A stretch of DNA of 64,000 bases from Elymus sibiricus (lineage: Eukaryota; Streptophyta; Magnoliopsida; Poales; Poaceae), in the NCBI GenBank assembly GCA_039707655.1, contig CM077673.1, positions 268,006,288 through 268,070,287 on the forward strand, given 5' to 3'. The position numbers and the translations under genes are program-made. Every line of letters begins with the position of its first letter. Within the stretch, counting starts at the first letter, position 1. The notes under the pieces were generated by a model. That model ran no database searches and was not told where the DNA came from. It saw nothing but the letters and a program-made list of their open reading frames with translations. Shown piece after piece: positions 1-11,466 of this stretch.

Positions 1-1836
1 GAGAGAGAGAGACGTGGGGCCCGCCTGGCAGCGTCTCGGCGTTGACCCCATCCCGGGCCCAGCTGGCTTAAGTGGAGGCGCCCTGCGCAAACTGCACTTC
101 CCCAACTCCGAAAGCGTATTCTACGAAATGCGCTTTCCATTTCTCAGCCGGCGCCGAAATAGTTAAATAGTGGACGTTCACCCGTTAGCAGCAGAAAATG
201 AATAATTTTTATTTATTTTCTGCCTAAACAACGAACGGCCACAACTTTTCGCTCGTAACTCCGATTCAGGTGAAACCAACGCCCACTTCTTCATCTCGTC
301 GAGCCCGTTCCGATGGTATCATTTTCATAATGTTTCCACATTGTGAAAATGACCATTTTGCCCTTGCCCTTCTATCAGCCCTCCGAGAGGGAATCTTTTC
401 GGCAGATTCTTCCGCGAGGTGACTGCACTTCTTCCCGGAGTATTCTTCGACCCCCAGGCAAGCCGGCCATCTGATATATGCCCTAAAGCATTGCTCTGTG
501 TTATTCTTGCGTGTTAAATTAATGATTATGCCCGTGATAGAAATAATTAAACTTCTGTTAGACTGCACTTACTGTTTACATTACTTGCATTAGTTTGCCA
601 TGTGATAATTCAAAGTAATTTACTTAAATGCATAGTTGCTGCCACATCAACCTTGTGTGATAAATAACTATGCCTGCTAAGTACTGGCTAAAGCTAAACA
701 TAGTCGGTTGATCCAGAGTCACCTATCCGGGCTTATCCGTGCAACCACATTTGCCGGTATGGGACGGCCTTGACTTGGTCTGGCTCCGTGCTCTTTCACC
801 GGTATCTCCAGACAGGGAGGGTTATGCGTGCATGCTGCCCTGATCAGGTAGGCGGCGATAACCCTGTGAGCCCAGTTGAGTATTGTGTCGGCGTCCCCGT
901 TTGGGACAGTTTAGTTTGGCCACGACGGTGGCAGGTGTCACGAGGTGACACAGGGGCCACCCAGGGCAGAACTCCAGGGGAGGATGAATGCCGGTGGTAC
1001 GATGGGAGAGTCATGGGTCAGGCAGGTTTCGTTGGAGCAACACAGGTCCACCCGAATGGGATCACGAGGTCAGGTGCTCCATGGTGTGGGTAAAGTGCGC
1101 AACCTCTGCAGAGTGAAGAATCTATTCGAATAGCCGCGTCCACGGTATTGGACAGCCCGTCCAGACCTCACTAGGTGGTCAATCGTAACAGTGATAATAA
1201 TGATGGAAGAACTCGTCTTGTGTAGACATCAGATGATGTCAGGAATATGATATGGGATGGCTATGAGATGAGTGGTTGGATGACCACATGATTTGGATTG
1301 GATTGGATCAGATTCAGATTGGATCGTGAGAATGTTCGGAATATGGAATATTTACTTAGTATGCTTTACTTTACTGTATTTACTTCAGTAGTTATCTTGC
1401 TAGATAATCCTGTTATGACATGATAATTAATATTGCTCTAATAATAAATGCATGCTTGAATGCCATGGATTGCTTTGCTTGGTGTATATGTTAGTTGGTT
1501 TGCTTGCGAGTACATTCAAAAGTACTCAGCGGCCTTTAACTTGGCCAGGTTCACATAAGGATCCGCCGTCCGTCGTCGAGGAGCCGGAGTGTTCGCGAGC
1601 TAGGAGAGTAACCCAGTCAGATCCCTGTGGATTGGAGCCGCACCAAGACCATGCTGCCCTAGATAGAGCCTTTTCCGCTGCCATCACTCTTGTAACATAT
1701 CTTGTAAGACTGATATATCCATTAATAGAAATGCATGTGTTCATGATACTTGTTGTAAACGCGCATGCCAGAGTGATTTCCTGGGCTGGTATGCGTGGCG
1801 ACCGTCTGGCTACAGTGGTAATCAGGCGGGGCGCCA
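1..1836 (+). repeat. 5' LTR of retrotransposon B (left end outside window)
   Basis: From about 343 to 1836 this matches 12899-14394 almost base for base, and it is followed 7 bases later by a primer-binding site, so it is the 3' part of a 5' LTR. The first 340 bases (GA-run, GC-rich stretch, then AT-rich stretch) do not match the sequence upstream of the second copy, so the two LTRs differ by a deletion or replacement at that point. The LTR ends in GCGCCA. The start lies left of the window. Confidence 0.85.
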
Positions 1837-4761
1837 CACCGGATGGTATCAGAGCAGTCAGGCTGACAATAGGTTACCCTAGCCAGACTTCACTATCTTG
1901 TGTTCAGTAGAAAGCCCGGATGGATTTCAGCCATCTTTGCCACCTAGCATGGCTACTATTGATCATAAGGCAACCCCATAGGTCTTTGGCTCCATCAGAC
2001 CCCAACTCTCGTGGCCCTTGCCTCCGGTGTGAGACGCTCGCACCGGGCAACGACCCGTGAGCCCTGAAACCCTTAGGTAAACCAGATATCCTTACCCTGC
2101 TTGCTAGGCATGGCATTTCTCTTCTTACGCTAGTTTCCTTTGGGAAACGCTTATAAATTCTATCTCTCCTCGACAACCTTAGGAATGTTGACTAAGCCAC
2201 TTTGGCTATGGTCCTGCGTCGAGTGTGATGCTCCCTAAGGAAGTAGTAGGAGCTTGACACCAGTGCTACCAGGAGCATTGTGTGGTTTCGCTTCTAAATC
2301 CTTAGAAGTGCATCGCGTGCGCTATACTAGTTATACTAGTGAATCCTCGGCCACGTGTGTAAGGTCCGCAAAATTTGAGCTTTATTTTCTTTTTGGTTTT
2401 TCGCGGTTCTTGTTTCTTTTGTCAGTTTCGTCTCTTCGCTCCGACTGGATCCATCCGCAAGTGTTGTCAAGAAGATCAGCATACAACTTGGATAATACCC
2501 AATAATCCAAATTCAACAAGAGTCCTGTCTAGCCAACTACCTGATATTCAGAACATTATCACCGGATCTGTCAAGAATGAAGAATGGGTCAGAAGCAGAA
2601 TCCGTGTGCAACAGACAAGGCCAGAATATACTTGAGAGAGTTTGCCTCGGAGCAAATCATGCCTAAGGAACAGGCAGATGAGCTACCAAGAATAAACACC
2701 AGTAGGGACAAATGATTCCGTCCTCGACACAAGGATTATTTCAGTCAGTGGGATGAACCTTGAGTCTTTTCTCAGTGGACCCAAGAATCATTTATCACCC
2801 ACTGAGGACATATTTCAAGAATGTGAATGAGCCAAAAGCAGCAACAAAACTCCGGTACGTTGGTACAAATTTCAAAGCATATCTTGAAGTTCACCGGTAC
2901 AAATACAAAGTTTTCTGGGCACTGTGAACAAGGTCTGCAAGGAATATGGATAAGTTTGCGGTTGCCAGAATCAATGAGAACTTCACATGCTTGGAAGCTC
3001 GGCAACACCTGGGTTGAATGAAAAGGGTATTCTGAATTAATTAATGACATGAAGTCTGCACCAGTTGTGCAACCTTTACAGCAACAATGATCAGACCAAC
3101 AGAAGACAAGCGATGTGCGCGACCATCGGAATATCTTCAGTCAAGGTATGGCCTATACCAAGTTTGGCTCCGCTATGGGTAAAATTCCGAATACTTGTGA
3201 AAGAAGTCAGAATCGGACATAGACCCGACTGCGTACCCAAGGCTTCTGGAATAAGCAACCCAGCCTTCCTCCGCAAGCCATCAAAAGGGGCTTACGATAC
3301 CATACTGCCAATCTTCCTCCGTACGTCACTTGGTGAGAAAAGCTGCTGGGGTACGGCACTCCCATCTTCCACAGCGGGCTACCGTGGAAGACTTCCTCAG
3401 CAAGCCACATGAAGGAAAGCTTTTGAGGTACGATACCCAGCCTCCTTCAGCATGCTACCCTGGCAGAAGCTTCGAGCATAAGGAATTCAGCCTTCTTCAA
3501 CACACCATCGTGCCCACGACAACTTTGTAGAAGCACGAACTAGCCTGGACACACATCTGCCTCAGAACTCAGTGAAAGGGTTTATCCTACACCTGCATAT
3601 GTTGTGAGCATGCAGTCCAGTGGATCAGTTCATGCGAGCCACTCGTACACGGGAATGACTATGTTCAGAGGAACATTGGCCCCATGTTTAAAAGAAGAAT
3701 ATGAGCACATCAATCCCTGCGAGGTATGCAAGAGTAAGTTGTGAGAACAAGCCCGACAAGCCAGGAAAACAATCAAAGAGCCATATTGGCAGGTCATGAC
3801 AGGTCCATCAAAGGAATCCTCAAGAACAAAGAAGTTGTGGACAACACAAGCTTTGTGACGGTCAACAAGATACAGCTTCACAGACGGATAGGTATTACCA
3901 ATCCCTGTCAGCCTCTTGCATATGCGGCCACAACAATGCACTACTTGCGGTTGCAAGTGAGATTGCCGCACTCGTCACGAATCTGGGCCATCAACCAAGA
4001 TAGGAGGCTATGCTCCAAAAGATACACCGGATGATAGCGATACTATGCTCAGCTCAGTGGTCATAGCAAGGACTACAGAGGCTATATATGACAGAGCCAT
4101 CTTCGCAAGCGACAGAGTTTGAAACAAGACCTTCAGATAGAATGGCTCAAAGCACGTCAGCAACAATAGCTCATAGACATCATTGGAATAAGAGATTACT
4201 GTCTATGATTACTTTGTGATCATGCCTGACATTTCAGTTAGGGATCCGACAGTAATAACCTGGTCATACTGGATTGTGGAAACACCTAGGACAAAGTCAG
4301 AATGACAAAGGCAGAGAGAAATATCAGTATGGAACCCACAGCCAGACTAAGCATTCTGACACGGCAAAAAGAAAGACATCCCACCCACTCGAGGCCATAC
4401 GAGCACGTAGGCCTTGTACCAGGAAAGGAGGTCTTGCCCATGACAGTCAAGGTACGAAGTATCGCAATAAAACCGAAGCAGTTACTTCCAGGCCATGGAA
4501 ACCGAGCCGTCTGTTGGTACTACTCGCTACCCCACCCAACAACACCACTACCAGGACAAAAGGTACACCTGACAGGAAATAGAAGGATTCAAGAAAGCTG
4601 TGTGCAGAGACAACACATGGTCCATCAGAAGAGGCAGTTAAAAGGTCAGTGAACCAGCGAAGACAGGACCACTGATGGATCCAAGTCACACATAGGTAAG
4701 TTCCCCTTCACCGGGAGGTAAGCCCGGAAATCTCGAGGACGAGATTTTCTTAAGGGGGGTA
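1837..4761 (+). mobile_element. Internal domain of element B, non-autonomous
   Basis: This 2.9 kb lies between the PBS at 1844 and a polypurine tract (A then G-run, 4753-4759) directly before the 3' LTR start at 4762. No reverse transcriptase, integrase or protease motif is visible in any frame and open frames are shorter than about 120 codons, so the element must have depended on enzymes from a relative. Weak gag-like composition around 2700-4650 (polar, glutamine- and lysine-rich pieces with stops) may be a decayed gag. The PPT context, GAGGACGAGATTTTCTTAA, resembles that of Gypsy elements. Confidence 0.7.
1844..1855 (+). other. Primer-binding site of element B (initiator-tRNA-Met type)
   Basis: TGGTATCAGAGC is the standard plant retrotransposon PBS complementary to the 3' end of initiator tRNA-Met. 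It lies 7 bases after the LTR end at 1836, which fixes the + orientation of element B. Confidence 0.85.
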
Positions 4762-4909
4762 TGTTTGTAACACCCTAGTTTTCGCTCCTTGTTGTTTTTC
4801 CTTTGCGAGATTTGACTCCCGTCTTTTTCTGTGTGTTATCGGATTTCTCTAGCTCATGGGTATGTGAAGATGGTCATCTAGCCTTGCCTTCCCTATCCAA
4901 CTAGAGATT

Positions 4910-6487
4910 TGATACGTCTCCAACGTATCTAAAATTTTTGATTGTTCCATGCTATTATATTATCTGTTTTGGATGTTTTATATGCATTAATATGCTATTT
5001 TATATTATTTTTGGGACTAACCTATTAATCTAGAGCCTAGTGCCAGTTTCTGTTTTTTCCTTGTTTTTGAGTATTGCAGATAAGGAATATTAAACGGAGT
5101 CCAAACGGAATAAAATCTTCGGAATAATTTTTCTTGGACCAGAAGACAACTACCAAGCTTGGAGACCAAGGCAGGAGAGCCGCCGTGTGGCCACAAGCCA
5201 CAGGGGCGTGCCCAGGGGGGTAGGGCGCGCCCCCCTGGCTTGTGGGCCCATGGCAACTCCCCCAACCCTACTTTTCAGCCTATAAATTCCAAAATATTCC
5301 CTGTATACCAGAGAGAGCCACGAAAACACTTTTCCACCGCCAGGAGCCTCGGTTCCTGTGAGATCCAATCTTGGAGCCTTTTCCGGTAATCTGCCGGAGG
5401 GGGATTCAATCACGGAGGGCATCTACATCAACTCCATTGCCCCTCCGATGATGCGTGAGTAGTTCACCACAGACCTTCGGGTCCATAGCTAGTAGCTAGA
5501 TGGCTTCTTCTCTCTCTTTGCTCTTCAATACCATGTTCTTCATGATCTTCATGAAGATCTATCCGATGTAATACTCTTTTGCGGTGTGTTTGTCGAGATC
5601 CGATGAATTGTGGGTTTATGTTAAGATTATCTATGAATATTATTTGAGTCTTTTCTGAATTCTTATATGCATGATTTCATATCTTTGCAAGTCTCTTCGA
5701 GTTATTGGTTTGGTTTGGCCAACTAGATTGGTAATTCTTGCAATGGAAGAAGTGCTTAGTTTTGGGTTCAATCTTGCGGTGTCCTCACCCAGTGACATAG
5801 TAGGGCTAGCGAGGCACGTATTGTATTGTTGCCATCGAGGATAAAAAGATGGGGTTTTCATCATATTGCTTGAGTTTATTCCTCTACATCATGTCATCTT
5901 ACCTAATGCGTTACTCTGTTCTTCATGAACTTAATACTCTAGATGCAGGCAGGAGTCGGTCGATGTGTGGAGTAATAGTACTAGATGCAGAATCGTTTCG
6001 GTCTACTTGACACGAACGTGATGCCTATATGCATAATCATTGCCTTGGATGTCTTCATAATTATTCGCTTTTCTATCAATTGCTCGACAGTAATTTGTTC
6101 ACCCACCGTAATACTTGCCATCATGAGAGAAGCTTCTAGTGAAACCTATGGCCCCCGGGTCTATTTTCCATCTTATACTTTCAGATATAAAACCAAAACT
6201 ACCTTGCTGCAATATTTTTACTTTTGTTTTACTTTACTTTCAAGAAATCTATTCTATCAATCTCTATCAGATCTCATCCTTGCAAGTAACCGTGAAGGGA
6301 TTGACAACCCCTTTATAGCATTGGGTGCAAGTGTTTGATTATTTGTGTAGGTACATCCATTGGTGACTTGCTTGTATCTCCTACTGGATTGATACCTTGG
6401 TTCTCAACAACTGAGGGAAATACTTATCTACTTTGCTGCATCACCCGTTCCTCTTCACAGAAACCAACGCATGCTCGAGAAGTAGCA
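4910..6487 (+). repeat. 5' LTR of element A
   Basis: Partner of 9890-11466. It contains a possible promoter region (TATAAAT near 5281) and ends CTCGAGAAGTAGCA, 11 bases before the PBS. Confidence 0.93.
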
Positions 6488-6498
6488 AGAAGGATTTC

Positions 6499-6515
6499 TG
6501 GCGCCGTTGCCGGGG
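6499..6515 (+). other. Primer-binding site of element A
   Basis: TGGCGCCGTTGCCGGGG lies 11 bases after the LTR end. This PBS type is common in Triticeae Gypsy-like elements; I cannot name the primer tRNA from the sequence with certainty. Confidence 0.75.
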
Positions 6516-6744
6516 AGATCTACATCAAGCCTACCAAGTACCCATCACAAACTCATCTCTTGCATTTACTTTATTTGCCATTTGCCTCTCGTTTTCCTCT
6601 CCCCCACTTCTAAAACGATTTTCCAAAAAGATTTGCCTTTTTATTCGCCCTTCTTCCGTCCGCCTTTTCGTTTGCTTTTTGTTTGCTTGCGTGATAGATC
6701 GTTTTGTCGCCACTATATTTCTAGCCCACGAGTTTAGATTCATC

Positions 6745-7206
6745 ATGAAAGAGGCTAGTGAAATCTTCGCTCATTATAAAATTAATGGTGGATGTCCCCC
6801 TATAGAGGAGATCCTTTTTAATCAAGAAGAAATAATGAGATTGCAATCCCCGGATTACGTTGCTTATAATGAAAATTTGAGGAAGAGGGTCCCTATCGAG
6901 GTTTTGATTGATAAGATTTCTGAACTCAATGATAATTTTGCTATACAAAATAATGGATTAGAGTTCATATTAAGAGATAGGCTTATGACCTTCCACCAAC
7001 GGAAAGCTTACAACGATGAATTGATTATACAATATATGGGGCCAAGGGAGGAACCTATCCCTCCCGCGCTAGATCTCAAGGATCCATATCCTATTAAATT
7101 TAGCCCTTTTGACTATTTTTGCTTGCCTCAAAGAAAGCTTGCTGCTGAAAGAAGGGAGTATGAGATGAGCATGGACGATCTCCCTTACTATTATGACAAT
7201 ACCTAG
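6745..7206 (+). CDS. 153-residue ORF of element A, unknown function
   Basis: This is the only substantial reading frame inside element A. The start was set at the ATG at 6745 (MKEASEIFAHYKINGG) because upstream codons in the same frame read through the PBS and LTR. The product is acidic and charged, with no zinc knuckle, protease or polymerase motif and no membrane segment, so I cannot assign a function. It sits where gag would be, directly downstream of the PBS. The stop TAG (7204) is followed by a leader-like sequence (GGGGCGTTAAACAATAGCGC, 7229-7248). It could be a gag remnant or a small ORF kept by this non-autonomous family; intactness in a ~2% diverged element hints at recent constraint. 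Confidence 0.55.
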   Translation: MKEASEIFAHYKINGGCPPIEEILFNQEEIMRLQSPDYVAYNENLRKRVPIEVLIDKISELNDNFAIQNNGLEFILRDRLMTFHQRKAYNDELIIQYMGPREEPIPPALDLKDPYPIKFSPFDYFCLPQRKLAAERREYEMSMDDLPYYYDNT

Positions 7207-9889
7207 ATTGATTGCGTTTTGCCTAGCTAGGGGCGTTAAACAATAGCGCTTGTTGGGAGGCAACCCAATCTTATTTTCGTTTTCTGTTTTTTGTTTCTGT
7301 TTTGGTGTGTTTTGCACATTATTACTTCTGTAATAATTGTGTTTTCTTGTTTAAATTAGTTTTTGAGCCAAGTAAGACCTTTGGGATGGTCTACGGTATT
7401 TGTGGTTTTATTCTGTTAAAAAACAGAAACTTTTGCGCTCAGTACAGAATTTTTATAAATTTACTGGAACGTGCTTTTGATCTGAATTTTTTACACAAGA
7501 TTGATATACAAATTTCCCTAGTTTTCCTAATTTTTCAGAATTTTTAGAGTTACATAAGTATTTGAAGTCTACAGATTGCTACAGACTGTTTTGTTTTTGA
7601 CAGATTCTGTTTTCTTTGTGTTGTTTGCTTATTTTGATGAATCTATGGGTTGTATCGGGGGGTATGAACCATGGAGAAGTTAGAATACAGTAGGTATTAC
7701 ACAAATATAAATAAATAATGAGTACACAACATTACCTAAAGTGGTGATTTATTTTTCTTATACTAACGGATCTCATGAGTTTTCTGTTGAGTTTTGTGTT
7801 GTGAAGTTTTCAAGTTTTGGGTAAAGATTTGATGGACTATGGAATAAGGAGTGGCAAGAGCCTAAGCTTGGTGATGCCCAAGGCACCCCAAGCCATATTC
7901 AAGGATACCAAAAAGCCTAAGCTTGGGGATGCCCCGGAAGGCATCCCCTCTTTCGTCTTCAATCCATCGGTAAATTTACTTGAGGCTATATTTTTATTCA
8001 CCACATGATATGTGTTTTGCTTGGAGCGTCTTGTATGATATGAGTCTTTGCTTTTTAGTTTGCCACAATCATCCTTGCTGCACACATCTTTTTGAGAGAG
8101 ACACGCTGATTCGTGAATTTATTAGAATACTCTATGTGCTTCACTTATATCTTTTGAGCTAGGCAATGTTGCTCTAGTGCTTCACTTATATCTTTTTAGA
8201 GCATGGTGGTGTTTTATTTTATAGAAATTATTGAACTCTCGTACCTCACTTATATTATTTTGAGAGTTTCTTAAAACAGCATGGTAATTTGTTTAGGTTA
8301 TGAATTTAGTCCTAATATAATAGGCATCCAAGAGGGATATAATAAAAACTTTCATATTAATTGCATTGAATACTATGAGAAGTTTGATTCCTTGCATATA
8401 GTTTTGAGATAATAGAGATGGTAATATGAGAGTCATGCTAGTGAGTAGTTGTGAATTGGATAGATACTTGTGTTGAAGTTTGTGATTCCCGTAGCATGCA
8501 CGTATGGTGAACCGTTATGTAACGAAGTCGGAGCATGATTTGTTTAATGATTGTCGACCTTTGTGTGAGGGTCGGGAGCGCGCGATGGTTAACTCCTACC
8601 AATCTCTCCCCTAGGAGCATGCGTCTAATGCTTTGTTTGATAACTAATAGACTTTTGCAATAAGTATGTGAGTTCTTTATGACTAATGTTGAGTCCATGG
8701 ATTATACGCACTCTCACCCTTCCACCTTTGCTAGCCTCTCTAGTACCGCGCAACTTTCGCCGGTACATCAAACCATATACCTTCCTCAAAACAGCCACCA
8801 TATATTTTCCTCAAAACAGCCACCATACCTACCTATTATGGCATTTCCATAGCCATTCCGAGATATATTTCCATGCAACTTCCACCGTTCCGCTTTTCAT
8901 GACATGCACCACCACTTTCATATTGCATATAGAGTCATATTTTTGTCATAGGTATCGAGTTGTAATTTTTCTTTTGAGTTGTAAGTAAATAAAAGTGTGA
9001 TGATTTTCATTATTAGAGCATTGTCCCATGTGAGAAAAGGATGATGGAAGCCATGACTCCCTCACAAGTTGGGATGAGTATCCGGACTTTACAAAAAATA
9101 AAAGAGGCCAGCGAAGCCCAAATATAAAAATAAAAAAAGAGGCCAAAGATGCCCACCAAAAAAATGAGAGAAAGAGAGAAGGGACAATTGCTACTATCTT
9201 TTTCCACACTTGTGCTTCAAAGTAGCACCATGATCTTCATGACAGAGAGTCTCCTATTTTGTCACTTTCATATAACTAGTGGAGTTTCATCTTGCACGAC
9301 CACTTAGTTTTCTTTTTGAGCTTTCATACACTTATAGCTCTAGTGCACCCGTTGCATGGCAATCCCTACTCACTCACATTGATATCTATTGATGGGCATC
9401 TCCATAGCCCGTTGATACGCCTAGTTGATGTGAGACTATCTTCTCCTTTTTTCCTTGCAACCTCCACCATATTCTATTCCACCTATAGTGCTATATCCAT
9501 GGCTCACGCTCATGTATTGCGTGAGAGTTGAAAAGGTTTGAGAACACCAAAAGTGTGAAACAATTGCTTGACTTGTTCATCGGGGTTGTGCATGATTTAG
9601 ATACTTTGTGTGGGGAAGATGGAGCATAGCCAGACCATATGATTTTGTAGGGATAACTTTCTAAGGCCATGTTGTTTCGAAAGGACACGATTGCCTTGTT
9701 GGTGTGCTCGAAGTATTACTGTTTTTATGTCAATATTAGACTATTGTTTTGAATCTTACGGATCTGAATATTCATGCCACAATAAAGAATATTACATGGA
9801 TAAATATGTTAGGTAGCATTCCGCATCAAAAATTCTGTTTTTATCATTTACCTACTCGAGGACGAGCAGGAATTAAGCTTGGGGATGCT
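7207..9889 (+). mobile_element. Non-coding 3' internal region of element A
   Basis: AT-rich, stop-rich sequence with no recognisable protein. It ends with GACGAGCAGGAATTAAGCTT and GGGGATGCT just before the 3' LTR, the probable second-strand primer region. Part of it (about 8585-9889) is matched by the internal remnant of element C at 14397-15798, showing that A and C are relatives. Confidence 0.8.
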
Positions 9890-11466
9890 TGATACGTCTC
9901 CAACGTATCTATAATTTTTTATTGTTCCATACTATTATATTATCTGTTTTGGATCTTTTATATGCATTAATATGCTATTTTATATTATTTTTGGGACTAA
10001 CCTATTAATCTAGAGCCTAGTGCCAGTTTCTGTTTTTTCCTTGTTTTTGAGTATTGCAGATAAGGAATATTAAACGGAGTCCAAACGGAATAAAATCTTC
10101 GGAATAATTTTCCTTGGACCAGAAGACAACTACCAATCTTGGAGACCAAGGCAGGAGAGCCGTCGTGTGGCCACAAGCCACAGGGGCGCGCCCAGGGGGG
10201 TAGGGCGCGCCCCCTGGCTTGTGGGCCCACGGCAACTCCCCCAACCCTAATTTTCAGCCTATAAATTCCAAAATATTCCCTGTATACCAGAGAGAGCCAC
10301 GAAAACACTTTTCCGCCGCCAGGAGCCTCGGTTCCCGTGAGATCCAATCTTGGAGCCTTTTCCGGTAATCTACCGGAGGGGGATTCGATCACGGAGGGCA
10401 TCTACATCAACTCCATTGCCCCTCCGATGATGCGTGAGTAGTTCACCACAGACCTTCGGGTCCATAGCTAGTAGCTAGATGGCTTCTTCTCTCTCTTTGC
10501 TCTTCAATACCATGTTCTTCATGATCTTCATGAAGATCTATCCGATGTAATACTCTTTTGCGGTGTGTTTGTCGAGATCCGATGAATTGTGGATATATGT
10601 TCAGATTATCTATGAATATTATTTGAGTCTTTTCTGAATTCTTATATGCATGATTTCATATCTTTGCAAGTCTCTTCGAGTTATTGGTTTGGTTTGGCCA
10701 ACTAGATTGGTAATTCTTGCAATGGGAGAAGTGCTTAGTTTTGGGTTCAATCTTGCGGTGTCCTCACCCAGTGACATAGTAGGGGTAGCGAGGCACGTAT
10801 TGTATTGTTGCCATCGAGGATAAAAAGATGGGGTTTTCATCATATTGCTTGAGTTTATTCCTCTACATCATGTCATCTTACCTAATGCGTTACTCTGTTC
10901 TTCATGAACTTAATACTCTAGATGCAGGCAGGAGTCGGTCGATGTGTGGAGTAATAGTAGTAGATGCAGAATCGTTTCGGTCTACTTGACACAGACGTGA
11001 TGCCTATATGCATAATCATTGCCTTGGATGTCTTCATAATTATTCACTTTTCTATCAATTGCTCGACAGTAATTTGTTCACCCACCGTAATACTTGCCAT
11101 CATGAGAGAAGCTTCTAGTGAAACCTATGGCCCCCGGGTCTATTTTCCATCTTATACTTTCAGATCTAAAACCAAAAATACCTTGCTGCAATATTTTTAC
11201 TTTTGTTTTACTTTACTTTCAAGCAATCTATTCTATCAATCTCTATCAGATCTCATCCTTGCAAGTAACCGTGAAGGGATTGACAACCCCTTTATAGCGT
11301 TGGGTGCAAGTGTTTGATTATTTGTGTAGGTACATCCATTGGTGACTTGCTTGTATCTCCTACTGGATTGATACCTTGGTTCTCAACAACTGAGGGAAAT
11401 ACTTATCTACTTTGCTGCATCACCCATTCCTCTTCACGAAAACCAACGCATGCTCGAGAAGTAGCA
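9890..11466 (+). repeat. 3' LTR of element A
   Basis: Near-identical partner of 4910-6487, including the GTAGCA end, followed by the AGATT target-site duplication at 11467-11471. Confidence 0.93.

Larger units (their letters stand above)
4910..11466 (+). mobile_element. Complete non-autonomous LTR retrotransposon A (Sabrina-type Gypsy-like)
   Basis: A 6557-base element with two LTRs of 1578 and 1577 bases, each starting TGATACGTCTCC and ending GTAGCA, and a perfect 5-base target-site duplication AGATT (4905-4909 and 11467-11471). It has a PBS and a purine-rich tract before the 3' LTR but no reverse transcriptase or integrase. By hand I count about 31 differences between the LTRs (about 2%), so insertion is fairly recent and is the youngest event of this nest. 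The name Sabrina-type is from memory of Triticeae repeats and needs a database match. Confidence 0.93.

Noticed and set aside
1452..1910. 152-codon frame repeated near 14010
   Set aside because: Both copies lie in the LTR of element B; the first runs across the PBS. Non-coding LTR sequence.
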